Source: Syntrophorhabdaceae bacterium (GTDB lineage: Bacteria > Desulfobacterota > Syntrophorhabdia > Syntrophorhabdales > Syntrophorhabdaceae). Taken from it: 57,811 bases of DNA. Shown in pieces: positions 7,924 through 16,834 of this stretch (positions are counted from its first letter, which is position 1; the number at the start of each line of letters is the position of its first letter). The notes under the pieces are model-generated. The model had not been told where the DNA came from, did no database searches, and worked only from the letters and a program-made list of their open reading frames with translations. A program made the translations under genes and the position numbers. The stretch spans positions 1-57,811 of the forward strand of contig DASXUJ010000097.1 of NCBI GenBank assembly GCA_036504895.1, in the 5' to 3' direction.

Positions 7924-9702
7924 TCAGCCGGCTTTTCGTGCTTTCCTCGTCTGCCCCGTGATCCTGGCTTTCATTCTGTAGTAGACGCTGAGGAGTCTCC
8001 AACCCCTGCCCGAGGTAATCTCGGAAAGATATTTCTCTTTTTCCTGCAGTTGGGCCTTGAGGTTGGTGAGGGGTACCCCCGCGAATTCCCCTCCCTCCAC
8101 ATCGAAGAAGTCGACAGGCGCGGTCCTCGTGTCGCTTTGAAAACGGGCCTCCCTCTCAAGATGCTCCGAAAAGCGCGATTTCGTATACCGGGGAAAGAAG
8201 GCCTGCAAAAGAGGTACGGCAAAATCGGAAAGACGGCGGGCCGTGACGAAGGGATAGACGTCCTGAAAGAGATAATAGAGGTTCCTGAAGAGAACGAAAT
8301 CAATGGGAATCGGATTGCGGGTACTCCATTTCCGGTCTATGAACTGCAAATCACCGCTCTCCTCTCTTACGAGGTTCCAGAAGCAATAATCGATTCCATC
8401 CCCCGATACGAGAGGGTAATCGCTTCCCTCTTCTCCTTCAACGGAAAAATGTGTGGTCAAATTCCCCATGAGCTCCCTGAGGAGCACGACCAGTCTCTCC
8501 CTTGAATTGCCGGAAATCGCTGCCTTGTATGCCTCGATGATCAACGGGTTTCCGGGGAGAAATGGCTGCTCCCCGTCGAGCCGGAATAGGGCGTTGCCGA
8601 AAGTGCCGTGTGTGACGCCCCCCTTTAGCGGCGCCCTCGTCACTTTATAATGATCTTTTTCACCTGTAACGGTTATAGAATGGTGAAGATCCGGCTTGGT
8701 AGTCTCCCGATTCCAGAACTTCCTGATGAGAAAATCCGTCTTGAGATTCACCGACTCCTTTTTTGCACAAAGAACAAGAAAAGAGTTGGCAAAATGATCC
8801 ATGAGCCCGGCTTTTTCGAGGGAGTGGATGAACAGGGTATCATGGAAACAGAACTCCCTCCCCCCGGTCCGATCCTCGAAAAGACCCCGCACAAATCCTG
8901 TCACGCCGATGTCGGTCACGCGAGGGTCCTCCCTGATTATGGTAGTCGGCATTTTGTAATCGGGGAAAAGGTGATAAAACTGCACGTAACCAAAACCCGC
9001 ATTCCTAAGCATCTCCTCCAGCTCGTTGCGGCTGAAGGTCAGGGCGGAATGGTCCGGATAATCCATAATTCCGGAAAATAGTTTTCCGTTGTGATCCTCG
9101 GCACACCCGGCCAGATATTTTGCACCCAGTTTATTCTCCACGGCAAAAAGCGCCACTCCCTCATCTGCTACCGACGCCGCAAGTTTTCCCAGAAAGTCCC
9201 TGCATACATCGGCCGGCCTTTGCGTGGGATTGTAATAGGGGATATATTCAAGTACACCGACGACACTGAGTAGTCCGTATTTACCCGAGAGGTTCATGGC
9301 AGTCACATCGCCCGCAAAGACCCTTACATTTGCAGCCTTCCTGCTGCGCAGGCGTACGTTCTTCGCCCTCTCAAGCGAACCCTCTATGGAGTCGACATTA
9401 TTGAATCTCTCGCTGAGCCAGGGCGTCAATGCGCCGTTTCCCGCCCCTATCTCCAGCACATTCCATTCCTTATTGAATAATTCGGATATGGCTTCGAGCA
9501 GATTGGTTCGCTGGTAGGAGAGGTGGTATTGGGACGGCCAATCTTTTATATATCCCTGGAGATCTACCGGGTAGCCCTCCATGTTATCAAGATTGCGCAG
9601 GACCCTTCCGACATACTCCTCGCTGCCGTCTTTATAATCGAGGAAAGGCGAGTCCCTACGCACATGAATACCAAGGGATTGATCATACACGCATTTATCC
9701 AT
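7924..9702 (-). CDS. SAM-dependent methyltransferase with large C-terminal extension
   Basis: The start at ATG 9702 has AAGGAG 8 bases upstream; the frame is open further but without family support. The 592-residue product has a class I methyltransferase core with motif I VLEIGAGNGALTP (82-94), acidic motif GDVTAMNLS, and VVGVLEYIPYY. After about residue 270 there is a long second region containing LQFIDRKWSTRN (452-463) and PIDFVLFRNLYYLF. This resembles the Asp-containing loop of kinase-like chain-terminating proteins. A short coiled coil (LKAQLQEKEKYLSEI, about 548-562) and SGRGWRLLSVYYRMK close the protein. Methyltransferase-kinase WbdD proteins cap glycans and set chain length in ABC-transporter-dependent systems. 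This gene lies next to Wzt/Wzm-like genes, so a capping role is plausible, but the kinase part is only inferred. Confidence 0.75.
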   Translation of the reverse strand: MDKCVYDQSLGIHVRRDSPFLDYKDGSEEYVGRVLRNLDNMEGYPVDLQGYIKDWPSQYHLSYQRTNLLEAISELFNKEWNVLEIGAGNGALTPWLSERFNNVDSIEGSLERAKNVRLRSRKAANVRVFAGDVTAMNLSGKYGLLSVVGVLEYIPYYNPTQRPADVCRDFLGKLAASVADEGVALFAVENKLGAKYLAGCAEDHNGKLFSGIMDYPDHSALTFSRNELEEMLRNAGFGYVQFYHLFPDYKMPTTIIREDPRVTDIGVTGFVRGLFEDRTGGREFCFHDTLFIHSLEKAGLMDHFANSFLVLCAKKESVNLKTDFLIRKFWNRETTKPDLHHSITVTGEKDHYKVTRAPLKGGVTHGTFGNALFRLDGEQPFLPGNPLIIEAYKAAISGNSRERLVVLLRELMGNLTTHFSVEGEEGSDYPLVSGDGIDYCFWNLVREESGDLQFIDRKWSTRNPIPIDFVLFRNLYYLFQDVYPFVTARRLSDFAVPLLQAFFPRYTKSRFSEHLEREARFQSDTRTAPVDFFDVEGGEFAGVPLTNLKAQLQEKEKYLSEITSGRGWRLLSVYYRMKARITGQTRKARKAG

Positions 9703-9785
9703 TCTCTGAGCTCCTTGATCTATAGGGGTAGTTGAAACCGGTCTTCCCCCCGTATGATGCATGCGGTCCGCTCCACAAGGTATTT

Positions 9786-10520
9786 CTAGGCCCCGTACGC
9801 ATTCATCACGTCTTCCGTTTCGCCGATCATCTTCACCGTATGATTTTCGATCCATAGCACGCGGCTGCAGATCCGCTCTATGTTTTGGCGGGAATGGGAT
9901 ACAAATACCATGGAGACGCCGCTCCGTTTGAAAGCCTCCATTCGTTCGAGGCATTTTTTTTGGAAGTCCTGATCCCCGACCGCGAGGATCTCATCGATGA
10001 GAAGGATGTCCGGGTCGAGATGAGAGACTACCGAGAACCCCAGTCTCGCAAGCATTCCGCTCGAATAGGTCCGGATGGGCTGATCGATGAATTCTTCGAG
10101 CTCTGAGAAAGCGATCACCTCATCCATCCTGCTCCGGATTTCCTTGCGCCCGAGACCCATGAGCACGCCTTTGAGCATGATATTCTCCCTCCCCGTCAGC
10201 TCGGGATGGAAGCCCGCGCCCAGCTCGAGAAGGGGCGACACCCGTCCCCGCACAAGGACCTGTCCTCGATTCGGCCTCAATACACCCGCGATAAGACCGA
10301 GGATAGTACTCTTGCCCGCCCCGTTCGGCCCCACGATTCCGAGCACCTCTCCTTTGTGCACATCAAAGGAGATATCCCGGATCGCCTGGTATTTGGCGCT
10401 CTTTAATGACTGAAGGCCCTTCCCGAGATGAAAGAGAAGGTTCTTGAGGCCCCCCGTGAAATGGTGGTAAAGGGGATAGCTCTTGCTCACTTTATCGAAA
10501 GTTATGACCGGTCCCGTCAT
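9786..10520 (-). CDS. Polysaccharide ABC exporter ATPase (Wzt/KpsT-like)
   Basis: The start at ATG 10520 overlaps the permease stop as ATGA, giving 244 residues. The protein has Walker A GPNGAGKST (64-72), a signature YSSGMLARLGFS (152-163) of the polysaccharide/polyol exporter subfamily, Walker B DILLIDEILAVGD (171-183), and switch His in VSHSRQNIE (208-216). It powers export of an undecaprenyl-linked glycan through the Wzm-type permease. It lacks the C-terminal carbohydrate-binding domain found in Wzt proteins that read a terminal cap, so it is the short KpsT/TagH-like form. The methyltransferase gene follows after 83 bases. Confidence 0.92.
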   Translation of the reverse strand: MTGPVITFDKVSKSYPLYHHFTGGLKNLLFHLGKGLQSLKSAKYQAIRDISFDVHKGEVLGIVGPNGAGKSTILGLIAGVLRPNRGQVLVRGRVSPLLELGAGFHPELTGRENIMLKGVLMGLGRKEIRSRMDEVIAFSELEEFIDQPIRTYSSGMLARLGFSVVSHLDPDILLIDEILAVGDQDFQKKCLERMEAFKRSGVSMVFVSHSRQNIERICSRVLWIENHTVKMIGETEDVMNAYGA

Positions 10521-11293
10521 AATACCTCCGCAAAACGCCATGAAAGCCGTCTGTAGATGAGATAGGACAGTCCGAGAAATGCAAAGGCGTACCCCAGGCT
10601 CACGAAGATGTAAAACAATTCGAGCCCTCCATGCATGAAGAGCCGGCGCCAACTCACCATCAGGGGCGCCAGGGGGTTCAGGGTTAAGAGGTCCCGGAAC
10701 CGCTCGGGCACCATGGTCTCCGGATAAATTATGGGGGTGAAATAGAAGACAAGGGTCAAGGCGATAGAGGTCAGCCTTTCCAGGTCCCGGAAGAAAAGAT
10801 TGAGGGAGGAGACCATGAGACAAAGGGCGTAAGTAAGGACGAACTGGGTTGCAAGAAGAAGGGGAATACCATAAACCCAGGATATATATGGATGTTTTCC
10901 GTAGAAGAAGAGGAAGAGGATGACCACCGGAATCGACAGTATATATTGCACCATATCCTGCAAGACGAGCGCAAAGGGGAGCATGTCCCTGGGGAAACTG
11001 GTCTTCTTGATGATAGATGCATTCGAGAGGAACACGTTGGGCGCGGCCTGCAGGGAGTTACTGAACCACTGCCACGGGAAGAGACCGGAGATGAGAAAGA
11101 GGATGTAATCTTCCACCTCGACCTTCATCACAATTCTGAAGGCGACAAAAAAGACGAGGGCAAAGGCAAGGGGATGCCCGACGGACCAGAGATATCCCAG
11201 GAAAGTGCTTTTATATCGTACCTTCAGGTCCTTTTGAATGAGGACCAGGATAATGTCGACGAACCGCCTCATTCTGTATGCAACCGACTCCAT
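10517..11293 (-). CDS. Polysaccharide ABC exporter permease (Wzm-like, ABC-2 family)
   Basis: The ATG at 11293 is preceded by GGAG with 5-base spacing; a GTG two codons upstream overlaps that site and is unlikely. The 258-residue product starts MESVAYRMRRFVDIILVLIQKDLKVRYKST, the conserved amphipathic N-terminus of ABC-2 exporters. About six membrane segments follow, for example LAFALVFFVAFRIV, YILSIPVVILFLFFY and YIFVSLGYAFAFLGLSYLIY. FYFTPIIYPETMVPE and NPLAPLMVSWR are typical family signatures. It forms the channel moving lipid-linked glycan to the periplasm, with the ATPase encoded immediately downstream in a 4-base overlap. Confidence 0.92.
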   Translation of the reverse strand: MESVAYRMRRFVDIILVLIQKDLKVRYKSTFLGYLWSVGHPLAFALVFFVAFRIVMKVEVEDYILFLISGLFPWQWFSNSLQAAPNVFLSNASIIKKTSFPRDMLPFALVLQDMVQYILSIPVVILFLFFYGKHPYISWVYGIPLLLATQFVLTYALCLMVSSLNLFFRDLERLTSIALTLVFYFTPIIYPETMVPERFRDLLTLNPLAPLMVSWRRLFMHGGLELFYIFVSLGYAFAFLGLSYLIYRRLSWRFAEVL

Positions 11294-11333
11294 GACCACT
11301 CCAGATTTATTAACACAGATTACGTTCCTGTAC

Positions 11334-13421
11334 TCAATTATTTTCGTAAAACCGGACCCGCTCCTCGAGATATCTGAGGAAATCCTCCCTGGCGACGTAG
11401 CGCCGGGAACGGGAGCTGGTTATCACGTAGACCTCTTCCTTCCCGTCTTTCAGGTTATCACGGGCTATCCGAAGCGCCCCTTCGCGGTTTCCCTTCGCAA
11501 ATTCGATGGACGCCTCCAGGTCATGTATCTTATAAATGAAGATTCCCCTCGGGTTGTGGGGTGTCCTGAATTTCGGAACATAGGGACCGAACTCGCGGAT
11601 ACGCGCGGCTGCCTTGTCCAATTCCCCGTTGGAGAAGTAAAAGGCGCCGGTCTCGAATGCATAAAGAGGCGATGCCGGATAAAGGAGCTGGGCTGTTCTG
11701 AAGTAATCATCCCCTTTCCCTCTCTCGCCAAGACCGGCATATGCCTGCCCCAGGACGAAATATTTCTCTCCGTTTCTGTCGTGGCCATTGTCGAGGCTGC
11801 GGATATATCCCCGCAACTCCTCTTCCATCTCCTTGCGATTGCCCTCATTTTTCTTATCCGCGGTCATCGAGGTGAGCAGCGACACCGCTCTCAGGTACGG
11901 CTCCTCGCTCAGAGGCATGCTTTCCATGGCATCCCTGTACGCGATGAGGGCCTTGACGGGAAACGAGTTTTCTTTGAACAGGTCACCCTGCTCCATATCC
12001 CTCTTCATCATGTCTACCTTATTGTGGAAGAGAAAGGAACCCAGGAGGGTCAACATTATGACGCCGAACACCGCGGGCCCCATGACGCGGCCTCCGCGGA
12101 CAGACGATGCCGCGGTCATCTCCCGTGAGCCCCCTTCCCCGAAGAAATGGGAGGTGAGCACAAAGAATGTGATTACATGGGACGTAACGTCAAATGAAAA
12201 GTCGACGAGGCTGAAGAGGAAGCCGCAACATGCGGTTATGAGAAGAAAGAAATCGAGGAGCCCCGCCCCTGCCGAGCGAACAGCCCGGCAAAAACCGAAA
12301 AGATAGAAGAAAAAACAGAAAAGCCCCACAGCGCCCGTCTCCACAAGAGTCTTCACTATCACACTATGGGCGACGGTCGTATACGAACCCCCGTCAAAGT
12401 ATTTTCTATACCCGTACTCAAACGCCCCCGGACCGAATCCGAAGACGGGTGCGTGGGAAAGGGCCTTCAATCCGTTTTTCCATATGTCGGTCCTCGTATT
12501 GAGCGTGGAAAAGTCTTTTGTCGCGCTCTTCGCCTTGGAGGCTATAATATCCTGTACTCCTCCTCCCCTCTTATTCCCGCCTTCATGGAGCAAAGTGAAG
12601 GTGATTATGAGTGCAAGACCTGCCACCGCGCAGAGTTTTATTGCCCCTGCCTTGTTGCGTTCAAAGAGCACCATGAGCAACGCGAAGGCGAGGCACAGGA
12701 CAAGAAGGGCGAGCGAAATACGGGACGAGCTCAAGACTGCTCCCGTGACAATAAGCCCTGAGGCCGCCACGGCCGCCGAGTTCCTGATCACGCCTCTTCC
12801 GGCGATTACGAAGTAAAGGGCTAGAGGGAAGAGGAAAGCCAGATATCCGCCGAGCATATTGTGGTGGAGATAGGAAGAAAAAGGGATCGAGGACTGCTCT
12901 CTCAGCACATGGGCGTACATGCCTTGCTGAAATACGCCGGTGAGATTCGGAAAAAGCATGAGGTGCTGAAGCGCCGCGGAAATGCCGCATCCGGCTGCCC
13001 CCGCCACAAGACCCGCCAGGCAGATCTCTTTCCGGGGAACCAGGAGATACAGGTATACCGCCCCCGCCGCCCAAATCAGGGTCTCGAGACTGAGGATGGC
13101 ATTGAACCTGTTCCATGAATAGAAAACCCCGATTCCATGCAATATGAGCAAAGGCAGGAAATACTTTGCGAACCCCAGGAAAGCTCGCGGGCTTCCTTTC
13201 CCTTCGAGGCGCAGCGCCGTAAGGGAGAGAATGAGAAGGAAGGCGAATAACCCATCGATCCAGAACCGGTCGATGTTCACGTAAAACAGGGCGAGGTGGT
13301 TCCCTCCGAGAAAAGGGACCAGACAAAAGGTGGCGAAGGCGAGAAGGCCGCTTATTACGGACCCTTCCCGTGAGTGATCTTCGATGCCCGCCACAAGCGC
13401 CCCATCGAGTCCCCTTATCAC
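11334..13421 (-). CDS. O-antigen ligase / O-oligosaccharyltransferase-like membrane protein with TPR-like tail
   Basis: The 695-residue protein has about ten to twelve hydrophobic segments between residues 20 and 450. In its large periplasmic loop is the Wzy_C-family pattern LNTRTDIWKNGLKALSHAPVFGFG (307-330), then VAHSVIVKTLVETG (350-363). Arg310 and His352 are candidates for the conserved catalytic Arg and His of WaaL/PglL/PilO-type enzymes, which transfer glycans from undecaprenyl pyrophosphate. The C-terminal 230 residues are soluble and contain TPR-like helices (YFVLGQAYAGLG, YAFETGAFYFSNGELDKA), as seen in several protein O-oligosaccharyltransferases. The start overlaps the lipoprotein stop as ATGA, tying it to the minor pilin genes. 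It could be a lipid A ligase, a polymerase or a pilin glycosylating enzyme; sequence alone does not decide. Confidence 0.8.
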   Translation of the reverse strand: MIRGLDGALVAGIEDHSREGSVISGLLAFATFCLVPFLGGNHLALFYVNIDRFWIDGLFAFLLILSLTALRLEGKGSPRAFLGFAKYFLPLLILHGIGVFYSWNRFNAILSLETLIWAAGAVYLYLLVPRKEICLAGLVAGAAGCGISAALQHLMLFPNLTGVFQQGMYAHVLREQSSIPFSSYLHHNMLGGYLAFLFPLALYFVIAGRGVIRNSAAVAASGLIVTGAVLSSSRISLALLVLCLAFALLMVLFERNKAGAIKLCAVAGLALIITFTLLHEGGNKRGGGVQDIIASKAKSATKDFSTLNTRTDIWKNGLKALSHAPVFGFGPGAFEYGYRKYFDGGSYTTVAHSVIVKTLVETGAVGLFCFFFYLFGFCRAVRSAGAGLLDFFLLITACCGFLFSLVDFSFDVTSHVITFFVLTSHFFGEGGSREMTAASSVRGGRVMGPAVFGVIMLTLLGSFLFHNKVDMMKRDMEQGDLFKENSFPVKALIAYRDAMESMPLSEEPYLRAVSLLTSMTADKKNEGNRKEMEEELRGYIRSLDNGHDRNGEKYFVLGQAYAGLGERGKGDDYFRTAQLLYPASPLYAFETGAFYFSNGELDKAAARIREFGPYVPKFRTPHNPRGIFIYKIHDLEASIEFAKGNREGALRIARDNLKDGKEEVYVITSSRSRRYVAREDFLRYLEERVRFYENN

Positions 13422-14152
13422 TTCGAGCCCTTCCCGGCGTCCATTTTAAAGGGATGCACCGACTCCCCTCCCTGTCCGTCGATGACTTTAACCGTGATGG
13501 TAACGTCCTCTTTGCCCGCAGCCTCGGAGGACCACTCGATCACGCCGCTTTGAGGGTCGATGGTCATACCCGGCAGGGGAGATAGGAGGGAAAAAGTGAT
13601 GGGGTCTCCGTCACGGTCCTCGGCCACCGCTTTAAAGGAGAGGCGGCTCTCCCCGGCGCCGGCCTCGGTGAGGGAGACTATCCTCGGGGTCGTATTCTTA
13701 ATCTCCGTTTCGAGTGTCCTTGACTGTCCGGCCTTTTTTCCGTCAAAGGGGGTGATCCTTACACTGACCCTGTCACCCCTCCTGAAGCAGGAAAGGCTCT
13801 TTCCCTCTCCTGCGGATTTACCGTTAATCGTCCAAAGAAAACCGAGCGTGATTCTGCCGGGGCTGCGGGGGACCTCCACAATGAGGGTGTCCTTCCCTTC
13901 CTCGGTGTGAGGGAGAAGCTTCGCTTTTTTCACGCCCTCCGTGAGAAATGTTTCTTCTTCGATATCTTTGATCCCCCGGTCGCCCGATTGCGTCTCCTCC
14001 TGCCCCTTTACCGGTATGGTTTCCGACGAGACCGGAGCCGCTCTTTCCGATCGTCCGCAGGCGCCGATGGAGATTATGAATAGAAGAAGAAAGCCGGTAA
14101 GGATGAGACTCTTCGATTTCTCGCCCTTCCGGTCGCATGGCACGCTCTCCAT
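13418..14152 (-). CDS. Lipoprotein with Ig/cadherin-like domain
   Basis: The chosen ATG 14152 lies just after the pilX stop and gives 244 residues; ATG 14164 is an alternative, and neither has a good Shine-Dalgarno site. A basic N-terminus, the hydrophobic stretch SLILTGFLLLFIISIGAC and a lipobox Cys at about residue 32 indicate export and lipidation. A linker rich in Glu and Lys follows. The C-terminal 90 residues (DRDGDPITFSLLSPLPGMTI and DPQSGVIEWSS) match the putative-Ig/dystroglycan-cadherin-like fold found in many surface proteins. Its position between pilX and the ligase-like gene suggests an outer-membrane or periplasmic accessory of pilus or glycan assembly, but no specific function is known to me. 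Confidence 0.65.
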   Translation of the reverse strand: MESVPCDRKGEKSKSLILTGFLLLFIISIGACGRSERAAPVSSETIPVKGQEETQSGDRGIKDIEEETFLTEGVKKAKLLPHTEEGKDTLIVEVPRSPGRITLGFLWTINGKSAGEGKSLSCFRRGDRVSVRITPFDGKKAGQSRTLETEIKNTTPRIVSLTEAGAGESRLSFKAVAEDRDGDPITFSLLSPLPGMTIDPQSGVIEWSSEAAGKEDVTITVKVIDGQGGESVHPFKMDAGKGSK

Positions 14153-14153
14153 G

Positions 14154-14852
14154 TCAGTAGGCATAGAGGACCGTAAGCCCCGCCTTCTCTTCCGGGCTGT
14201 TTGTTTTTTCTCCACGGACCTCGATCCGGTACATATAGGGAAAATGCTGCACCGAGATCATTCCGGTCTGGGTCTCCGCAGTCCCCTGGCCCTCCAGGGT
14301 AACCCCGCTCCGGTCGGAATTGCCCGCGACGGTATCCACTATCTTCGTGAAGACACTGTAGGACTGGCCGCTGCTTGCGCCTGCGAGGGTGAAGGTGATA
14401 TCCGGGTTTGCCTTGGCGTCGAGGTCGCTTCCACCGCAGCTCGCATCCCAGACCGATGTGGAGGTGAGGAGCTTGCTTCTGAAGCAGGTGTCCGTCAGGG
14501 AGGCCCTCTTTTGGACCTGGGCGTTCGTGATGGCTGAAAAGCCCGTCACCACGGTCGAGAGGTCGACGCCGCTTATCGCCCGGGGAACTATTTCCCGGGT
14601 AAATACGTCCATGCCGCCGAAAGATGCCTCCCGGGCAGTCTGATATCTTTTCTCCAGGCCGGTCACCTGTGTCCCCCGGTGCATGAAATAGTACACCGCG
14701 GCAACCATGAATGAACCCGCCACAATGAGGGCCGTGACCGCTATCAGGGCCGCTCCTTTGTATGGGTGATATGCTTTCGTGCATCCTCCTAATTCAAGAT
14801 ATTCTTGGTTCTGATCACCAGGCTGCTTAATTTCCACCGGTAATTCCGCCAC
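14154..14852 (-). CDS. pilX: Minor pilin assembly protein PilX-like
   Basis: The product is of the PilX class: a short N-terminus, then one hydrophobic helix (KGAALIAVTALIVAGSFMVAAVYYFMHRG) without the canonical prepilin Glu5 motif. An extracellular domain with one or two disulfides (DTCF, ASCGGSD) follows, ending in the YMYRIEVRGEKT strand typical of PilX. Order after pilY1-fimT-pilV-pilW supports the name. The start is doubtful: the GTG at 14852 overlaps pilW by 64 bases and has no clear ribosome site, whereas a perfect AGGAGG sits at 14789-14784 with an out-of-frame ATG directly after it. The true N-terminus may therefore lie near residue 24, or a one-base error may exist there. PilX-type proteins help initiate pilus assembly at the tip. 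Confidence 0.7.
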   Translation of the reverse strand: MAELPVEIKQPGDQNQEYLELGGCTKAYHPYKGAALIAVTALIVAGSFMVAAVYYFMHRGTQVTGLEKRYQTAREASFGGMDVFTREIVPRAISGVDLSTVVTGFSAITNAQVQKRASLTDTCFRSKLLTSTSVWDASCGGSDLDAKANPDITFTLAGASSGQSYSVFTKIVDTVAGNSDRSGVTLEGQGTAETQTGMISVQHFPYMYRIEVRGEKTNSPEEKAGLTVLYAY

Positions 14853-15904
14853 CCGCTACCCGCGATAACGGAAAGGTCGATGTTCCTGCCGAGACCGAAC
14901 TCGCCGACCGTTACAGTAGAGCCGCCCTGGTAGGAGAACATCCCATCCCGCTCGCCCTCATGGCTCAGAATATATATCCTCATCTCTTTCACCTGTTGCC
15001 TGACATTTTGGGCCGTGAGGGCCGAGATATTATTCGATTCGGTATCTATGATACCGTCCAGATTGGCGTCGAGCCTGAACACGACCTGCATGTCGGCCAC
15101 GCAATCGAGAAGAGGAAGAGGATTCGCCGTACTCCCGTCGGTATGGCTCACCGTACTCTTATAAAGTATTCCCGTACCGGGGGCGCAGCCCTGGGGCATG
15201 GGGTCCGGCCTTGCCACGTAATAATCGGCCCGGTTGAAAGGCATCCGCAAATTTGCGGCAGGGTCGACACCGTACACTATATATGAGGCCGCTGACGAGG
15301 GGGGCCGGAAATTGACAGGTATGGTCCCGGCGGAATCGGATACGGAGGTAGAGAAGGCCGTCCCGTTCATCACCAGCTGTCGGTCAAACCCTCCCGAAGC
15401 GCTTGGCCATATGACGACTACCCGCTCGTTCACGGCAAGGTCTTTTGCTGTCCCCCACATGCGGGCGGCAGCGCTGCCGTTGCTCAAATGACTCCACTTC
15501 TGCGATGTATCGCTGAATCCGACTGCTGTCGATTTTATGACGAGGTAGTCAGATCCGTTATAGCCCGTATTGTTGCCGGTCAGAACAGGGCGGGGAGGAT
15601 TAGAGGGGGAGTCGTTATACGCGCCCTGAGAGGCGCCTGCCGCCTCACTGTAACTGATCGCGCCCTGAAAAGACCATGGCAGCCCGAATCCCGCGAGCTC
15701 CGCATCGGCACGAAGCATCTCGAGCCCCACGAGCCTGTCCATGGCGCTCGCGACCGACTGGGTCTGTTGTCTTGACTGCTTTACGATCATGTCAATAGTC
15801 CCTGTATTCATGGTTACCACTATGATCACGATGGCCATCGCGACGAGCAGCTCTACGAGGCTCGCCCCTTCTTCCTTTGCGATGAAGGAGACTGTCCGTT
15901 TCAT
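14789..15904 (-). CDS. pilW: Minor pilin PilW-like
   Basis: The start at ATG 15904 overlaps the pilV stop as ATGA and gives 371 residues. The N-terminus MKRTVSFIAKEEGASLVELLVAMAIVI has the class III prepilin cleavage site after Gly in EEG|ASLVE, with Glu at mature position 5. The helix is followed by a large pseudopilin domain. Near residue 295 the segment LDANLDGIIDTESNN has the DxNxDG spacing of calcium-binding loops, and a Cys pair (GCAPG, LDCVAD) may form a disulfide. PilW sits with PilV, PilX, FimT and PilY1 in the tip complex that primes pilus assembly in the inner membrane. Reading frames open upstream of 15904 lie inside pilV. Confidence 0.85.
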   Translation of the reverse strand: MKRTVSFIAKEEGASLVELLVAMAIVIIVVTMNTGTIDMIVKQSRQQTQSVASAMDRLVGLEMLRADAELAGFGLPWSFQGAISYSEAAGASQGAYNDSPSNPPRPVLTGNNTGYNGSDYLVIKSTAVGFSDTSQKWSHLSNGSAAARMWGTAKDLAVNERVVVIWPSASGGFDRQLVMNGTAFSTSVSDSAGTIPVNFRPPSSAASYIVYGVDPAANLRMPFNRADYYVARPDPMPQGCAPGTGILYKSTVSHTDGSTANPLPLLDCVADMQVVFRLDANLDGIIDTESNNISALTAQNVRQQVKEMRIYILSHEGERDGMFSYQGGSTVTVGEFGLGRNIDLSVIAGSGWRNYRWKLSSLVIRTKNILN

Positions 15905-16290
15905 AGGTCCCTGCTCATAATCGAGGTGACGACGTGCTGATGGCCCGTGCCCTTCCAGCTCCAGGTCACCGAGATCCGCACGGCACGGCTGTTGCTCGCC
16001 GAGAGGTTTTGCACGGTCCATGTCACGTTGAACGGCACGTCCGTGTTCCTGAAGCGTCGCACCACCGTCGCATTACCACTTGCAAGAGCTGCAATATCCA
16101 TGCCCCTCAATATATTCATCCGGTCCTCCCCAAGCCTTACCGCCTCGTCGGTCATCTGGTTCTTGAGGTTATGCTCCACCGCGGCCGTAAGGGCCCAAAG
16201 GAGGGCCATCATACCGATAAATAGTATCAGCATGGCCACCATTACTTCTACCAGGGTAAACCCCTTATTTTTTAGTTTGGCAGTTCGCAC
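15901..16290 (-). CDS. pilV: Minor pilin PilV-like
   Basis: A GTG start at 16290 with CGGAG upstream yields 129 residues; it overlaps the end of fimT by 26 bases. The N-terminus MRTAKLKNKGFTLVEVMVAMLILFIGMMALL is a textbook class III signal: Gly|Phe cleavage, Glu at mature position 5, hydrophobic helix. The conserved PilV features LVEVMVAMLIL and an Arg-rich strand ending SVTWSWKG are present. Prepilin peptidase PilD, encoded upstream in the same operon, should process and methylate it. It is a minor pilin predicted to act with PilW, PilX, FimT and PilY1 in starting the fibre. Confidence 0.88.
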   Translation of the reverse strand: MRTAKLKNKGFTLVEVMVAMLILFIGMMALLWALTAAVEHNLKNQMTDEAVRLGEDRMNILRGMDIAALASGNATVVRRFRNTDVPFNVTWTVQNLSASNSRAVRISVTWSWKGTGHQHVVTSIMSRDL

Positions 16291-16834
16291 TGTTGCACGC
16301 TCCGAGAGGATCGGCCAGTTTTCCGACGCTCACTCTCGTCCGGGACAGGTCGACGCAATCGTAGGATGGGCTCGTCTGAGGCGTCAGGGAATAATCGATG
16401 CACACCGTCTGGTCGCCTGCGGAAAGCCCCCTCGAATCGAACCGTATGGTGGAATCCCCACCCCACCTGACGGGACGAGGAAAATTCTTCACGGAGGTTG
16501 ACTGACTGTTGGGGCAGAGCCCGTCCGCTACCTGGGCAGTGGGCTTATCCCAGAGGCAGAGAATTCCGTCGGAGGCCGTATTCAGTGTGCCGTTCCCGTT
16601 CGAATCCTGGTACACCCTCATCTGATTTGCCCCCAACGATACGAAGTGGGCCATATTTTTTCCCACCGCCATCATTCTGACGTTCATGAGATCGACATAG
16701 GCCTGTCGGATCTCATTGTCTATTTCATGCTTCGCCCTCCACCCGACAAAACTGACCGTGCCGAGACCCGCAATAATGCCCGCGATCGCGACCGCCGTCA
16801 ACACCTCCAACAGGGAAAAGCCCGAACGGTTCAT
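16265..16834 (-). CDS. fimT: Minor pilin FimT/GspH-like
   Basis: The 189-residue product starts MNRSGFSLLEVLTAVAIAGIIAGLG, a prepilin signal with cleavage after Gly5 and Glu at mature position 5. The C-terminal part follows the GspH/FimT pattern, with VRWGGDSTIRFDSRGLSAGDQTVCI. A loop DSNGNGTLNTASDG around residues 77-90 has calcium-loop-like spacing. Four or more cysteines near the C-terminus (VCIDY, YDCVD, GACNSANC) could form disulfides. In several bacteria FimT also binds DNA for natural transformation, but that is not evident here. Its start overlaps the pilY1 stop by 4 bases, which implies coupled translation. Confidence 0.87.
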   Translation of the reverse strand: MNRSGFSLLEVLTAVAIAGIIAGLGTVSFVGWRAKHEIDNEIRQAYVDLMNVRMMAVGKNMAHFVSLGANQMRVYQDSNGNGTLNTASDGILCLWDKPTAQVADGLCPNSQSTSVKNFPRPVRWGGDSTIRFDSRGLSAGDQTVCIDYSLTPQTSPSYDCVDLSRTRVSVGKLADPLGACNSANCQTKK

